This document shows, piece after piece, positions 17,038 to 28,041 of a DNA stretch of 60,168 nucleotides (position 1 is the first letter of the stretch; each line of letters opens with the position of its first letter). Location of the stretch: positions 1 through 60,168 of the forward strand of contig JAKFVB010000034.1 in NCBI GenBank assembly GCA_021732405.1, given 5' to 3'. The DNA comes from Methylotenera sp. (GTDB lineage: Bacteria; Pseudomonadota; Gammaproteobacteria; Burkholderiales; Methylophilaceae). The translations under genes were made by a program, and so were the position numbers. A model generated the notes under the pieces. It was not told the origin of the DNA. It searched no databases and saw only the letters and a list, made by a program, of their open reading frames with translations.

Positions 17038-19629
17038 TTAGATAGCAACTTCAGCAATTGGAATCACTTTTTTGCCGCTGCTTAAGGTATCTAATGCGGC
17101 CTTGTATTCAGTCATTTGATCAAAATTTAAGTATTTATAGATTTCAGCGGTATTTTGCAATTTACTACCTATCGTTTCCATATACTCAGCGTGGCTAGGC
17201 ATACGGCCTAATTTGGCACACACAGCAGCCAACTCAGCTGAACCCAAATAAACGCGCGCATCACGGCCCATGCGGTTGTCAAAGTTTCTTGTAGAAGTCG
17301 AAAATACCGTAGCTTTATCTGCCACACGTGCTTGATTGCCCATGCATAAACTGCAACCAGGAATCTCAGTACGCGCGCCAGCAACGCCAAATACAGAATA
17401 CACACCTTCATCGCGCAATTGGGCTTCATCCATACGCGTTGGCGGTGCAATCCACAAGCGCGTTGGAATATTGCCTGTGCCTTCCAGCACTTTCGCCGCT
17501 GCACGGTAATGACCGATATTAGTCATACAGCTGCCGATAAACACCTCATCAATTTTATCGCCCTCCACTGCGGACATCGGCTTGATATCATCTGGATCAT
17601 TTGGACAAGCCACTAATGGTTCTTTGATTTGATTTAAATCGATTTCAATCACATGCGCGTATTCGGCATCTGCATCTGGTTGCAATAATTCAGGTTTAGC
17701 CAGCCATGCTTGCATATTTTCAATACGGCGTTGTAAGGTGCGTGCGTCTTCATAGCCGTTTTCAATCATATTTTGCATCAGCACAATATTAGAATTCAAA
17801 AATTCAATCACCGGCGCTTTATCCAGCAAAACTGTACAGCCGTTAGCACTGCGTTCGGCAGAGGCATCGGCAAACTCAAATGCCTGCTCTACTTTTAAAT
17901 TAGGCAAACCTTCAATCTCTAAAATGCGCCCATTAAATACGTTAACTTTTCCTTGTTTACCAACCGTTAATGTGCCCTCTTGTATCGCCGCGTACGGAAT
18001 TGCATTCACCAAATCACGCAAGGTTACACCTGGTTGCATTTCACCTTTAAAACGCACCAATACTGATTCTGGCATATCCAGTGGCATGGCGCCTGTGGCC
18101 GCTGCAAACGCCACCAAACCAGAACCAGCAGGAAATGAAATACCAATTGGGAAACGCGTATGTGAATCACCACCTGTACCCACCGTATCTGGCAGAATCA
18201 AACGGTTTAACCATGAGTGAATCACGCCATCGCCTGGGCGTAAGGAAACGCCACCGCGGCTAGACATAAATTCTGGCAAGCTGTGTTGCAATTTGATATC
18301 CACTGGTTTTGGGTACGCAGCGGTGTGGCAAAAACTTTGCATAACCAAGTCTGAGCTGAAGCCTAGGCATGCGAGTTCTTTTAGCTCATCGCGTGTCATA
18401 CCGCCAGTGGTATCTTGCGAACCAACTGTGGTTGCTTTTGGCTCACAATAAGTATTTGGGCGTACGCCAGTGCCTTCAGGCAAACCACAAGCACGGCCTA
18501 CCATTTTTTGTGCCAGCGTATAGCCTTTGGTTGAAATAACTGCAGGTGTTGCTTTAATGAAAATCTCTGTTTCAGACAAGTTTAAAGCTTTGCGCGCATT
18601 GGCCGTTAAGCCACGGCCAATAATCAATGGAATACGGCCACCCGCGCGCACTTCATCTGGAATAGTGACAGGATTTAGCTCAAAAGTAGAGATGACTTCG
18701 CCAGTCTCATTCAGCACTTTACCTTCATAAGGAAAAATGCTGATTTCATCGCCTGTTTGCATTTTGGATACATCGCACTGAATCGGCAATGCGCCTGAAT
18801 CTTCTGCGGTATTAAAGAAAATTGGGGCGATTTTTGCGCCTAAAATCACGCCACCTGTGCGCTTATTCGGGATATTCGGAATATCATTTCCCATAAACCA
18901 TTGCACAGAATTAATCGCTGATTTGCGTGAAGAACCAGTGCCGACCACATCGCCCACATACGCCAGTGGCAAACCTTTTTGCTTTAGGGATTCAATTTTA
19001 GCTAGGCCATCTGGCATTTTATTCACTAGCATGGCTTTGGCATGCAAAGGAATATCTGGGCGGCTCCAAGCGTCTTGTGCAGGGCTTAAATCATCGGTAT
19101 TGGTTTCGCCATCCACTTTAAAAACAATCATTTTTAATTGTTTAGCAAGTACAGGCTTGCTGGTAAACCATTCTGCGTTTGCCCAAGATTCCATCAGCTT
19201 TTTAGCGTGCGCGTTGCCTGCTTTCATCAATACATCCACATCATGGAATGCATCAAACATTAAAATGGTATTGCTTAATGCCGTTACTGCATGCGCTGCC
19301 ATTGTTGTGCTTAATAGCTCAACCAATGCTTGCACGTTGTAGCCGCCCAACATTGTGCCCAGTAACTTAACTGCTTTTTCTGGTGGAATAATTGGTGAAG
19401 TAGCAGTTCCCTTTGCAATATCAGCCAAAAAAGCGGCTTTCACATAGGCAGCCGTATCTACACCTGCTGGCGTTTGATTTTCCAGCAGGTCTAATAATTG
19501 TGCTTCATCTGATTTGGCTGGATTTTTAAGCAACTCGACCAGCGCAGCAACTTGCTCTGCACTTAATGGCAATGGTGGAAGTTGAACAGCTGCGCGCTCT
19601 TGCACATGCGTTTGATAGGCTTTTAACAT
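17038..19629 (-). CDS. acnB: Aconitate hydratase B / 2-methylisocitrate dehydratase
   Basis: AcnB interconverts citrate and isocitrate with a 4Fe-4S cluster and can also hydrate 2-methyl-cis-aconitate. The 863 residues begin with the AcnB-specific HEAT-like domain, then the swivel domain ([17 protein letters not shown]), then the catalytic domains with cluster cysteines in [12 protein letters not shown] and [11 protein letters not shown]. Its place downstream in the metabolic island suggests it supplies the 2-methylisocitrate step together with PrpD, since no AcnD or PrpF is in the window. Confidence 0.97.
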   Translation of the reverse strand: MLKAYQTHVQERAAVQLPPLPLSAEQVAALVELLKNPAKSDEAQLLDLLENQTPAGVDTAAYVKAAFLADIAKGTATSPIIPPEKAVKLLGTMLGGYNVQALVELLSTTMAAHAVTALSNTILMFDAFHDVDVLMKAGNAHAKKLMESWANAEWFTSKPVLAKQLKMIVFKVDGETNTDDLSPAQDAWSRPDIPLHAKAMLVNKMPDGLAKIESLKQKGLPLAYVGDVVGTGSSRKSAINSVQWFMGNDIPNIPNKRTGGVILGAKIAPIFFNTAEDSGALPIQCDVSKMQTGDEISIFPYEGKVLNETGEVISTFELNPVTIPDEVRAGGRIPLIIGRGLTANARKALNLSETEIFIKATPAVISTKGYTLAQKMVGRACGLPEGTGVRPNTYCEPKATTVGSQDTTGGMTRDELKELACLGFSSDLVMQSFCHTAAYPKPVDIKLQHSLPEFMSSRGGVSLRPGDGVIHSWLNRLILPDTVGTGGDSHTRFPIGISFPAGSGLVAFAAATGAMPLDMPESVLVRFKGEMQPGVTLRDLVNAIPYAAIQEGTLTVGKQGKVNVFNGRILEIEGLPNLKVEQAFEFADASAERSANGCTVLLDKAPVIEFLNSNIVLMQNMIENGYEDARTLQRRIENMQAWLAKPELLQPDADAEYAHVIEIDLNQIKEPLVACPNDPDDIKPMSAVEGDKIDEVFIGSCMTNIGHYRAAAKVLEGTGNIPTRLWIAPPTRMDEAQLRDEGVYSVFGVAGARTEIPGCSLCMGNQARVADKATVFSTSTRNFDNRMGRDARVYLGSAELAAVCAKLGRMPSHAEYMETIGSKLQNTAEIYKYLNFDQMTEYKAALDTLSSGKKVIPIAEVAI

Positions 19630-19664
19630 GATGATTTTTCAGGCTCGTTAGTAATTAATCGTGT

Positions 19665-19804
19665 GGGCATGTTTATAAATCCAATTTTCGTCGTTATACG
19701 GCGTTGCTCATAAAAAATAATTCCTTACATATCAATATATGCGGCGTCATTATTTCTTAATCGCGCCTTGTTTAACTTAGAAACTTGGATTTATAAACAC
19801 GCCC
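19665..19804. repeat. Dispersed MITE-like element, copy 1
   Basis: This 140-bp intergenic unit has terminal inverted repeats of 20 bases with one mismatch (GGGCATGTTTATAAATCCAA against GGGCGTGTTTATAAATCCAA). Its interior at 19702-19727 is identical over 26 bases, in reverse orientation, to the element at 31655-31797. No coding capacity is visible. It lies between acnB and the EF-hand gene. Confidence 0.85.
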
Positions 19805-19879
19805 AAATTATAAACTAGCCCAAATCGTCAGTCGTTTCACATTTGTAAAATCTTCTAAGTGAAACGTTTGAAATTTAAG

Positions 19880-20281
19880 CTAGTAAGTTTTATCTGTGTA
19901 TAACTCTTTAGCAAATGGGGTGCTACAACTTTTACCGCTGGCAGAGGCTTCCCATTTATCCAATAAATCTTTTTGGTAATTGCTGCCATGTAGCGCAACC
20001 AAATAAGCGCGCACCTCAAATACATCGGCAAAACCGTTTTTATCGGTATCCATTTTAGCGATTTTGTCTTCTACAGTAGGCCCTGTGTATCTGCCGTCTT
20101 TGTCAGTTAAATAATCCAGCACGCTTGCTGTTTCTGCGCCAGCGGTTTCAGTAACAATTGCCACTTCGACCGCGCTTGCCGCTGTCGCCACAAATAACAG
20201 CAACATCGCTGTGGCAGCTTGCAACAATCTGACTAAAATTTTATCTACCGTTATTTTAGAAGTTTTTATCATCTCACTCAC
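19880..20281 (-). CDS. Exported single EF-hand protein
   Basis: The 133-residue protein has an N-terminal hydrophobic segment (AATAMLLLFVATAASA) that reads as a signal peptide and one clear EF-hand loop (DTDKNGFADVFE) at about 77-88. Earlier residues DYLTDKDGRYTGP may be a degenerate second loop. The function is unknown. It sits between acnB and fumarase on the same strand, but with large gaps (93 bases from fumarase), so it may be a separate unit. The exact start among the first ATGs is uncertain. Confidence 0.72.
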   Translation of the reverse strand: MSEMIKTSKITVDKILVRLLQAATAMLLLFVATAASAVEVAIVTETAGAETASVLDYLTDKDGRYTGPTVEDKIAKMDTDKNGFADVFEVRAYLVALHGSNYQKDLLDKWEASASGKSCSTPFAKELYTDKTY

Positions 20282-20374
20282 CTTTGTTTATGCCATCACC
20301 ATTATGACTGATGTTATAACTAAAAGTGCATACTAATCTGTGACTTAAGGCACATGGCACTATGTGCATATCTA

Positions 20375-21925
20375 TTAATTTAACGCAGTAATTTCAATCA
20401 CTTTTTGTTTTGCAATTTTATCTTGCCCTATTTTTTCCTGCCAAAGCGCAGGACCCGTTTTATGTACCGATTCACCTGTTGCGCTTACCGCAACGGTTAC
20501 CGGCATATCCACCACATCAAATTCGTAGATTGCTTCCATGCTCAAATCTTCAAACGCAATCACGCGCGACTTTTTGATGGCCTTACTCACCAAAAACGCC
20601 GCACCGCCTACAGCCATTAAATACACAGATTTATATTTTTTTATCACAGCTAACGCCTCATCACCGCGCTCTGCTTTGCCAATACTGCCAAGCAAGTTGA
20701 GTTGCCCCAACATTAACTCCGTGTAATCATCCATTCTTGTCGCAGTCGTTGGGCCAGCCGGGCCTACCGCTTCATTTTTTACCGCATCCACAGGGCCCAC
20801 ATAATAAATAAAGCGATTGCTCAAATCGACTGGCAACTTTTCACCTTTTGCCAGCATATTAGCAATACGCTTATGTGCCGCATCGCGTCCTGTCAGGATT
20901 TTTCCTGTCAGTAATAATGTTTCGCCCGCTTGCCAATGCGCAATATCAGTCTTGGTAAGCGTATCCACATTCACCCTTTTGGCCTGTGCGCTTGGCGCCC
21001 AATGTACATCTGGATAAGTATTCAAATCAGGCGGCGTCAGCTCTGCCGCACCATTAGCATCTAAAACAAAATGCACATGCCTTGTTGCGGCGCAATTCGG
21101 AATAATCGCTACTGGCAGGCTAGCCGCATGGGTTGGATAATCTAAAATTTTCACATCCAAAACGGTTGCCAAACCACCCAAACCTTGCGCGCCTATACCT
21201 AAATTATTTACTTTTTCAAAAATCTCTAGGCGCAACTCTTCTATCTTATTTAGGCTTTGCCTATCTTTTAATTTCAATTCATGCATATCAATCGGCGCCA
21301 TCAGCGACTCTTTTGCCATTAGCATAGCTTTTTCTGCACTACCGCCAATACCAATGCCCAGCATGCCTGGCGGGCACCAACCCGCACCCATTTGGGGCAC
21401 TACTTCCAATATCCAGTCCACAATTGAATCATTCGGATTCAACATGGCCAGCTTGGCTTTATTCTCTGAACCACCGCCTTTTGCCGCAATACTCACCTCG
21501 ACTGTATCGCCTGCCACTAGCGAAACATGCACCACTGCAGGCGTATTATCTTTAGTATTGGCGCGCTTTCCAGCTGGGTCGGTCACTATAGAGGCACGCA
21601 ATTTATTCTCTGGCAACAAGTAAGCGCGCCGCACACCTTCGTTGACCATTTGCTCCAAACTTAACCCTGTTTCGAAGCGAACATTCATACCCACTTTAAC
21701 AAAAGCAACAACAATGCCAGTATCCTGACAAATAGGACGCTTACCCTCGGCACACATTCTGGAATTGGTGAGTATCTGCGCAATCGCATCTTTAGCCGCA
21801 GGCGACTGTTCTAATTTGTAGGCTTCACCCAAGGCTTGAATATAATCAGCTGGGTGATAATAAGAAATATATTGCAGCGCATCACTGACGCTTTGAATAA
21901 AGTCGGCTTGTTTAATAGTGGTCAT
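20375..21925 (-). CDS. Class I (4Fe-4S) fumarate hydratase
   Basis: The enzyme interconverts fumarate and malate. Its 516 residues fit the iron-sulfur class I type rather than FumC. The N-terminal catalytic domain has CQDTGIVVAFVK and the GWCPPGMLGIGIGGSAEKAM region with cluster-linked cysteines. The C-terminal beta domain carries TGRDAAHKR and AVGPAGPTTATRMD. The gene is 6 bases from the acyl-CoA synthetase, pointing to co-transcription, and it closes the succinate to malate segment after SDH. Confidence 0.95.
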   Translation of the reverse strand: MTTIKQADFIQSVSDALQYISYYHPADYIQALGEAYKLEQSPAAKDAIAQILTNSRMCAEGKRPICQDTGIVVAFVKVGMNVRFETGLSLEQMVNEGVRRAYLLPENKLRASIVTDPAGKRANTKDNTPAVVHVSLVAGDTVEVSIAAKGGGSENKAKLAMLNPNDSIVDWILEVVPQMGAGWCPPGMLGIGIGGSAEKAMLMAKESLMAPIDMHELKLKDRQSLNKIEELRLEIFEKVNNLGIGAQGLGGLATVLDVKILDYPTHAASLPVAIIPNCAATRHVHFVLDANGAAELTPPDLNTYPDVHWAPSAQAKRVNVDTLTKTDIAHWQAGETLLLTGKILTGRDAAHKRIANMLAKGEKLPVDLSNRFIYYVGPVDAVKNEAVGPAGPTTATRMDDYTELMLGQLNLLGSIGKAERGDEALAVIKKYKSVYLMAVGGAAFLVSKAIKKSRVIAFEDLSMEAIYEFDVVDMPVTVAVSATGESVHKTGPALWQEKIGQDKIAKQKVIEITALN

Positions 21926-21931
21926 TTTTAA

Positions 21932-23593
21932 TTATCGAGTAGATTTTGCTACTGCAATATTAGGGCTAATGTCTTTACGCAAGATTTTACCATTTTTGGT
22001 GCGCGGAAAATCTTTAGCCAAGTACACTGTTTTAGGCGTTTTGTAAGCGGCTAGATGTTGTTTACCAAACGCCAATAAATCGTCTGGGTTGGTAGCCGCA
22101 TCTGGTTTCAAAATCACATAAATCACTACTAGCAGTTTATCTTTTTCAATCTCTTCACCTACTGCGGCACAATCGGCCACATCGGGGTGACCTTTATACA
22201 CGCGCTCTATCTCATAGGGTGAAACGCGATAGCCAAAACTTTTGATAATGTCATCTTTACGACCTAAAAACCAGATATAGCCATCCGCATCATACTTGGC
22301 GTAATCTCCCGTGAAAAAGTAACCATCGTGCTTATATTTTGCTGTTTCTTCGGCTAAATTCCAATAATTCAGAAATACACCTGGGTCGTTTAGCGGCACA
22401 CTAATCATGCCTTCTTCGCCCACTGCAACCGCCTCTAAGGTTTCTGGATTAAGCAATTCAATTTTGTGACCTGGCTGCGGAAAACCCGCAGAACCTGGAC
22501 GAATTGGCCTGAATTGGCTTTGACTTAAGTAGTAAGAAAACTCACTCATACCAACCGCTTCGTAAATATTCAAGCCAAAACGCGCATGCCACTGCGTCAG
22601 CACTTCATCGGATAAATGCTCACCTGCGCTCATATAATGACGCATACTTGGCAGCTCGGCTTGACCTGCGGTGGTTTTTTGCAGCAATTGTCGATAAATT
22701 GTTGGCACGCCAATAAAGATAGTCGCTTGATGTTTTTGAATCAAATCCAGCCATTTTTGCGCATCGTTTTTGCCTTCATGCACAATCACCGTTTTACCCA
22801 AATACAGCGGATCCATCAAGCCTGTGCCTAGCACATAGGTCCAATTAAACTTACCCGAATGCATAATACGGTCAGGCTTATTATTTCCTGTTGCGTCCGC
22901 GGAATCTGCATAATTAAACCAATATTGCGCCGCAGGCTGGCGACCAAGCAAGGCGCGGTGTGCATGCAGCACGCCCTTAGGATATCCAGTCGTTCCGCTG
23001 GTATAAACCAAGTATGCAGGGTCTTCTGTTTGCGTGCGATGCGATTGATCTAATTTGTGCGTCACCGCTAAACTATTTTCTAAACCAAGCACATTTAAGT
23101 GCGCATGTGGCTGAGTATCAGTAGTTTGCGATAACAGTACATGCTTTAAATTAGGCATACTCTTCAAATCCGCAACCAGCTGCGGCTCCATCGCATACCA
23201 CGCAGTAGCATCCGTCACCAGCACGGTTGCACCAGAGTCTTTAGCCAAATAAGCCACTTCTTCTGCAGTTAATAGGGTAGAAGTCGGCACTGAAATCGCA
23301 CCCATTTTCATGGCACCTAAAAACGCGATTGGATAATCTAAACTATTGGGCAAGCGAATCAGCACGCGATCGCCCACTTTGACGTTTAAATTGCGTAACA
23401 ATTGCGCAAATTGATCCGTTTTATGCGCCAGCTCGGTAAAGGTAATTTGCGAAGTACCAAGCGCATCGTCCTCTACAATCATGGCAATATTGTCGGCTTG
23501 CGGTGTGCCTAAATGTTTATCCGTGCAAGCCACGCCAATATTAAAGTGGCTGGGAATTTGCCATTGCCATTCTGGAAACTGTTCAAACGCCAT
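21932..23593 (-). CDS. AMP-forming acyl-CoA synthetase
   Basis: The 553-residue adenylate-forming enzyme has the P-loop motif YTSGTTGYPKG (about 195-205), the FFTGDYAKYDADGYIWFLGRKDD hinge region (its central part is about 424-446) and a catalytic lysine in RTKNGKILRK near the C-terminus. It activates a carboxylic acid to its CoA ester. Placement between a CitE-type lyase and fumarase suggests a short or dicarboxylic acid such as propionate or a C5 acid, but the substrate cannot be read from the sequence. Confidence 0.9.
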   Translation of the reverse strand: MAFEQFPEWQWQIPSHFNIGVACTDKHLGTPQADNIAMIVEDDALGTSQITFTELAHKTDQFAQLLRNLNVKVGDRVLIRLPNSLDYPIAFLGAMKMGAISVPTSTLLTAEEVAYLAKDSGATVLVTDATAWYAMEPQLVADLKSMPNLKHVLLSQTTDTQPHAHLNVLGLENSLAVTHKLDQSHRTQTEDPAYLVYTSGTTGYPKGVLHAHRALLGRQPAAQYWFNYADSADATGNNKPDRIMHSGKFNWTYVLGTGLMDPLYLGKTVIVHEGKNDAQKWLDLIQKHQATIFIGVPTIYRQLLQKTTAGQAELPSMRHYMSAGEHLSDEVLTQWHARFGLNIYEAVGMSEFSYYLSQSQFRPIRPGSAGFPQPGHKIELLNPETLEAVAVGEEGMISVPLNDPGVFLNYWNLAEETAKYKHDGYFFTGDYAKYDADGYIWFLGRKDDIIKSFGYRVSPYEIERVYKGHPDVADCAAVGEEIEKDKLLVVIYVILKPDAATNPDDLLAFGKQHLAAYKTPKTVYLAKDFPRTKNGKILRKDISPNIAVAKSTR

Positions 23594-23653
23594 CTTAAAT
23601 AACCTTAAAGAATGTAAATTGTGAAATACTTAACACTAAAAATGGACTGAAAA

Positions 23654-24769
23654 TTACAGCAACACACCGTATGGCCAGTTTTGGCGCACTACCTGCGCCG
23701 GCAATTGCTCTAATACATGCACTGCAAACTCTTTGTCAGATGTTTTTAGTGCGCGTAAGGCATGTGCACGTAGCAACGTTTGCAACGCTTTACCAAACAT
23801 CGGCGGATCTAACATTTCACCTTCAAATTTAATGGCGCCGCCCAGCAAAGCATCTGCATCAATGGCTGCTTTTAAAATCGCCACTTTTTGCGCAACTTCG
23901 GTAGGCGATGGCGTGTAGGCGGTTTTACATAAATGGATATGCCCTGGGTGAATCACCTGCTTGCCTGTTAGCCCCATGGCAGCTTCTTGACAGGCGTGTT
24001 TATACACAATGCGTGATTCATTATCGCCATGCAAATCTAGCCAGCGGCGTACATCGTGCGGCTCTAAAAATTTTTCTGGCATGATATTTTGACCAATCAA
24101 TGTTTCAACACCACCAATCACACCTTTACCTGCAATACGCGCCTCAAACATCAGCTGATTCATGTAAAACTGCAATTCTTCAATCCAGCCCTCTGGCGTA
24201 ATATGAATACCCATAGCTTTTGAAAAGTCGTGAATACCAAACACAACATGTTTTACTGTGTTGTATTGCATTAAATCAGGCGCAATTTTCAGCGATTTTG
24301 GGTGCTCAATAATCGGCTGAATCGTGATGTGTGGATTGACGCTGAGCAATAAACTAGACAAATCACGCACTTCGGCCGCACCATAAACTTCGCCTGCTTT
24401 GGCTAGCATCACTACATCGATATAGTCGCCCATATCGCGTACCAGTTGCATATCTTGCTCATACTCATCGGTGCGGAATGAGTTACAGCGAATCGCTATC
24501 GTTACGCGCTCATTCACCTTGCGCAGTGCTGGCAATTCATTGCGCAATAAATCACGGCTCATCTCTTTTTGCCTACAGCCGTCTTCCAAGTCAAAAATCA
24601 GCGTATGTGCGATGGTATTGTGCGCATGTTTTTTCATTCGCGCCGCTGCTTGCGTAACATCTTCGTAGATGCCTAAACTAGGCGCATATTTCACAGGTGG
24701 GTAGTACAACTGAATACCAGGCCAGTAATCACCTAGCGGGTTGCATGTTTGTATTATTTCAGTCATCAC
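23654..24769 (-). CDS. CitE-family (HpcH/HpaI-like) CoA-ester lyase, 371 aa
   Basis: This TIM-barrel lyase has the expected acidic motif (IFDLEDGCRQKE), an arginine strand (AIRCNSFR) and the magnesium ligands Glu (IIEHPKSL) and Asp (GIHDFSKAMG). CitE-family enzymes cleave or form C-C bonds in malyl-, citramalyl- or citryl-type thioesters. It is longer than classic CitE (near 290) and unlike the other two paralogues in the window. It lies between sdhE and the acyl-CoA synthetase, which may make its CoA ester. Exact substrate unknown. Confidence 0.82.
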   Translation of the reverse strand: MMTEIIQTCNPLGDYWPGIQLYYPPVKYAPSLGIYEDVTQAAARMKKHAHNTIAHTLIFDLEDGCRQKEMSRDLLRNELPALRKVNERVTIAIRCNSFRTDEYEQDMQLVRDMGDYIDVVMLAKAGEVYGAAEVRDLSSLLLSVNPHITIQPIIEHPKSLKIAPDLMQYNTVKHVVFGIHDFSKAMGIHITPEGWIEELQFYMNQLMFEARIAGKGVIGGVETLIGQNIMPEKFLEPHDVRRWLDLHGDNESRIVYKHACQEAAMGLTGKQVIHPGHIHLCKTAYTPSPTEVAQKVAILKAAIDADALLGGAIKFEGEMLDPPMFGKALQTLLRAHALRALKTSDKEFAVHVLEQLPAQVVRQNWPYGVLL

Positions 24770-24820
24770 CTAACTCCCCTTATTTGCTTCTTTTAGCGCT
24801 TTTTATCAATTTGCACACTG

Positions 24821-25093
24821 CTAATGAGCTTGTTTTAACGCTCTAATTTTGTTCACTACATCTACTGTATCTGCATTTTTTGGCGTCACTCTGTCGCTGG
24901 AAATAAGCGTCCAAAAATCGTTATCTGGCAACTCTAACAAATCATCAAATGCTTTTAATTGTGCTAAAGTTAAATCGTTAAAGTGCAGCGCGATAAATCG
25001 TTGCAACACAATATCCAGCTCTAACATGCCGCGCCTGCAACGCCATGCCAAGCGTCTTAATTCAGCATCTTTGATGTTTTCTGCGTTTAGCAT
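24821..25093 (-). CDS. sdhE: FAD assembly factor SdhE
   Basis: This 90-residue protein helps insert covalent FAD into SdhA. The family RGxxE motif is present as RGMLE in RLAWRCRRGMLELD, and the length is typical. It follows sdhB by 35 bases in the same direction, the usual place for this gene at the end of sdhCDAB. Confidence 0.95.
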   Translation of the reverse strand: MLNAENIKDAELRRLAWRCRRGMLELDIVLQRFIALHFNDLTLAQLKAFDDLLELPDNDFWTLISSDRVTPKNADTVDVVNKIRALKQAH

Positions 25094-25128
25094 ATCGGCT
25101 TTGCCTTTACCTAAAAACCATGATTTAA

Positions 25129-25887
25129 TTAACCCACTGAAATACCGAATATTTTTTTAGCTGGCTTACGATCCGCATTTTCTTTTGCGCGTTCGATTTT
25201 TAAATCTTTAATATTCGCGATTGCCGCGTTTGGATTCAGTTTTTTAGGGCAAACTTCCACGCAATTCATGATGTTATGGCAGCGATATAAACGATACGGA
25301 TCTTCCAGATTTTCTAAGCGTTCTTCTGTTGCCTGATCGCGCGAATCCATAATAAAACGATTGGCTTGCATCAATCCCGCCGGGCCAACGAACTTATCAG
25401 GGTTCCACCAGAATGATGGGCAAGAAGTAGTGCATGCTCCACACAAAATACATTCGTACATACCATCTAATTTGGCTCTATCCGCAGGGCTTTGCAAACG
25501 TTCGGTTTCAGGCAATGGGTCATCATTAATTAGGTAAGGCTTCACCGAATTGTAATGCTCAAAAAACTGCGTCATATCCACAACCAAATCGCGTATCACG
25601 GGCAAGCCTGGCATAGGGCGCAACACAACTGGTTGCTCTAATTCGCTCAGTTTTGTAATACAAGCCAAACCGTTTTTACCGTTGATATTCATGCTGTCAC
25701 TGCCACAAACACCTTCACGACACGATTTGCGCAAACTCAAGGTATCGTCATGCTGTTTAATGCGAATCAGCGCATCTAGCAACATTTGGTCTTCATCTTC
25801 CAATGCAATATCGTAATCCTGCATATAAGGCTTTTTATCCACATCTGGATTGTAGCGATACACCGAAAATTTCATTTGTTTAGCCAT
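25129..25887 (-). CDS. sdhB: Succinate dehydrogenase iron-sulfur subunit
   Basis: SdhB passes electrons from SdhA to quinone through three iron-sulfur clusters. The 2Fe-2S motif (SCREGVCGSDSMNINGK), the 4Fe-4S motif (CILCGACTTSCPS) and the 3Fe-4S/4Fe-4S cysteines (CHNIMNCVEVCPKKLNP) are all present. The 252 residues include a short extra C-terminal tail. It lies 12 bases after sdhA. Confidence 0.98.
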   Translation of the reverse strand: MAKQMKFSVYRYNPDVDKKPYMQDYDIALEDEDQMLLDALIRIKQHDDTLSLRKSCREGVCGSDSMNINGKNGLACITKLSELEQPVVLRPMPGLPVIRDLVVDMTQFFEHYNSVKPYLINDDPLPETERLQSPADRAKLDGMYECILCGACTTSCPSFWWNPDKFVGPAGLMQANRFIMDSRDQATEERLENLEDPYRLYRCHNIMNCVEVCPKKLNPNAAIANIKDLKIERAKENADRKPAKKIFGISVG

Positions 25888-25899
25888 GATTGATTACCT

Positions 25900-27663
25900 T
25901 TAATACACGCGTGCTTTAGGCGCAAAAGATTCCACAGTTTGTGGTTTTAAGCGCACTGGTTTGTACGTTAACTGCTTATCTTGCTTATAAAATAGTGAAT
26001 GCTTCAGCCAATTTTCATCATCGCGCGCGGCAAAATCTTCACGCGCATGTGCGCCGCGGCTCTCTGTGCGGTTATTCGCGGCATGCATGGTCGCAACGGC
26101 TACTTCAATCAGATTATCTAGCTCTAATGCCTCAACCCTTGCCGTATTAAATACTTGGCTTTTATCCTTAATCGTCAGATTCGGTATGCGTTTTTCGACC
26201 ACGTCAATTTCACGCACACCTTCTGCCAATAAATCTGGGAAGCGGAAAACTCCGCAATGCGTTTGCATGGTTTTTCGCATCCCATCGCCCACTTCGGTCA
26301 CATTTTCACCTTGTGCATTTTCTAGGCGATTAACTCGCTCTAAAGTTTTGTCCGCTGCATCTGCAGGCAAAGGCTTGTGCGTATTGTTGGTTTTGATTGC
26401 GGAAGTCATATGATCGCCCGCGGCTTTACCAAATACCACTAAATCCAGCAAGGAGTTAGAACCCAAACGGTTTGCACCATGCACGGATACACAAGCGCAT
26501 TCACCGACTGCATACAATCCATTCACAACTTTTTCACCTTCCAAAACCACTTGGCCATCTAAATTGGTAGGGATACCGCCCATCATGTAATGACAAGTCG
26601 GCACAATTGGGATTGGGTCTTTGATTGGGTCTACATTAGCGAATGTTTTGGCGATTTCGCGTATACCTGGCAGGCTTTTATTGATGCGCTCTTCGCCCAA
26701 ATGATCCAGCTTTAAATACACCGCGTCTTTATTTTTACCAACGCCACGGCCTTGTTTAATCTCCGTTGAAATCGCGCGAGAAATCACATCGCGGCTAGCT
26801 AAATCTTTGGCATGCGGCGCATAACGCTCCATAAAACGTTCGCCTTCAGAATTGACCAGATAACCACCCTCACCGCGTACGCCTTCTGTGATTAAAACAC
26901 CAGCATGCAATACGCCGGTTGGATGAAATTGCCAGAACTCCATATCCTGCAAAGGCAAGCCAGCGCGTGCTGCCATGCCTAAGCCATCACCAGTATTAAT
27001 AAACGCATTGGTGCTGGCCTGGAATATGCGGCCTGCGCCACCTGTCGCTAGCAAAGTCGTTTTGGCTTGCATGATATGAATTTGCCCAGTTTCAATTTCC
27101 AGCGCAATCACACCCAGCACATCGCCTTCGCTATCGCGAATCAGATCAAGCGCAAACCATTCCACAAAGAATTGGGTATTCGCACGGATATTGCGCTGAT
27201 AAAGGGTATGCAACATGGCGTGGCCCGTGCGATCTGCCACTGCACAAGTACGTGAGATAGGATTCTCACCAAAGTTTTGTGTCATGCCGCCAAAGGGGCG
27301 CTGGTAGATTTTGCCAGACTCTAAACGGTCAAACGGCATACCAAAATGCTCAAGCTCAATAATGGCTTTTGCGGCGTTTTTGCACATAAACTCAATCGCA
27401 TCTTGGTCACCTAGATAATCAGAGCCTTTGATGGTGTCATACATGTGCCACAGCCATTTATCTTCCGCCACATTGCCCAGCGCGGCTGCAATGCCGCCCT
27501 GCGCCGCAACCGTGTGCGAACGAGTCGGGAACACTTTAGACAGCACCGCCACCTTAACGCCTGATTCAGCCAGCTGCAAAGCTGCGCGCAAACCTGCGCC
27601 GCCGCCGCCAATAATCACCGCATCGAATTGATGTTTGCCAATATTATTTGAGTCTATTGCCAT
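25900..27663 (-). CDS. sdhA: Succinate dehydrogenase flavoprotein subunit
   Basis: SdhA oxidises succinate to fumarate with covalently bound FAD. The Rossmann motif ([13 protein letters not shown]), the FAD-linking histidine region ([16 protein letters not shown]) and active-site stretches ([22 protein letters not shown]) are present across 587 residues. It makes the catalytic heart of complex II with SdhB, and its own product fumarate feeds the fumarase in the same minus-strand block. Confidence 0.98.
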   Translation of the reverse strand: MAIDSNNIGKHQFDAVIIGGGGAGLRAALQLAESGVKVAVLSKVFPTRSHTVAAQGGIAAALGNVAEDKWLWHMYDTIKGSDYLGDQDAIEFMCKNAAKAIIELEHFGMPFDRLESGKIYQRPFGGMTQNFGENPISRTCAVADRTGHAMLHTLYQRNIRANTQFFVEWFALDLIRDSEGDVLGVIALEIETGQIHIMQAKTTLLATGGAGRIFQASTNAFINTGDGLGMAARAGLPLQDMEFWQFHPTGVLHAGVLITEGVRGEGGYLVNSEGERFMERYAPHAKDLASRDVISRAISTEIKQGRGVGKNKDAVYLKLDHLGEERINKSLPGIREIAKTFANVDPIKDPIPIVPTCHYMMGGIPTNLDGQVVLEGEKVVNGLYAVGECACVSVHGANRLGSNSLLDLVVFGKAAGDHMTSAIKTNNTHKPLPADAADKTLERVNRLENAQGENVTEVGDGMRKTMQTHCGVFRFPDLLAEGVREIDVVEKRIPNLTIKDKSQVFNTARVEALELDNLIEVAVATMHAANNRTESRGAHAREDFAARDDENWLKHSLFYKQDKQLTYKPVRLKPQTVESFAPKARVY

Positions 27664-27666
27664 TCT

Positions 27667-28035
27667 TTAGACGTTCCACAAGATATAAACCAACCAAAAT
27701 AGGTAAAGTACCAGCGCAATATCAACTGCTAATTGCATATAGCCGCGTAGCACTTTGTTAAACACATAATCTTTAAGCACATCCGCCACACCTAGCCAAG
27801 CATGCATAAATAAGCTCATAGAAAACAATAATGTGGCCAGCCTGAACCAAACGGGTGATACAAATTCAATCCAAGCCGCGTAATTTTGTTGCCATGTTGT
27901 ATGCCCAAAAGGCTGAACAATTAATAACAAAACCACTAGCAAAAGAATATAAATAGCCATTACTACGGCGGTTAAGCGCTGCGATAGCCACAAGCGCATG
28001 CCAGGATATTGATGGGTTAAAAGCTGTATCAACAT
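27667..28035 (-). CDS. sdhD: Succinate dehydrogenase membrane anchor subunit D
   Basis: The 122-residue protein has three transmembrane helices and the anchor-subunit motif GMRLWLSQRLTAVVM near the start, with a probable heme-ligand histidine in SLFMHAWLGVADVLKDY. With SdhC it binds heme b and quinone and holds the complex in the inner membrane. It is 3 bases from sdhA and 6 from sdhC. Confidence 0.95.
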   Translation of the reverse strand: MLIQLLTHQYPGMRLWLSQRLTAVVMAIYILLLVVLLLIVQPFGHTTWQQNYAAWIEFVSPVWFRLATLLFSMSLFMHAWLGVADVLKDYVFNKVLRGYMQLAVDIALVLYLFWLVYILWNV

Positions 28036-28041
28036 ACTGAA

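Noticed and set aside
18857..19342. 161-residue plus-strand frame inside acnB
   Set aside because: It is antisense to a well-supported enzyme gene and shows no family features.
26066..26413. 115-residue plus-strand frame inside sdhA
   Set aside because: Antisense shadow of a strongly conserved gene.
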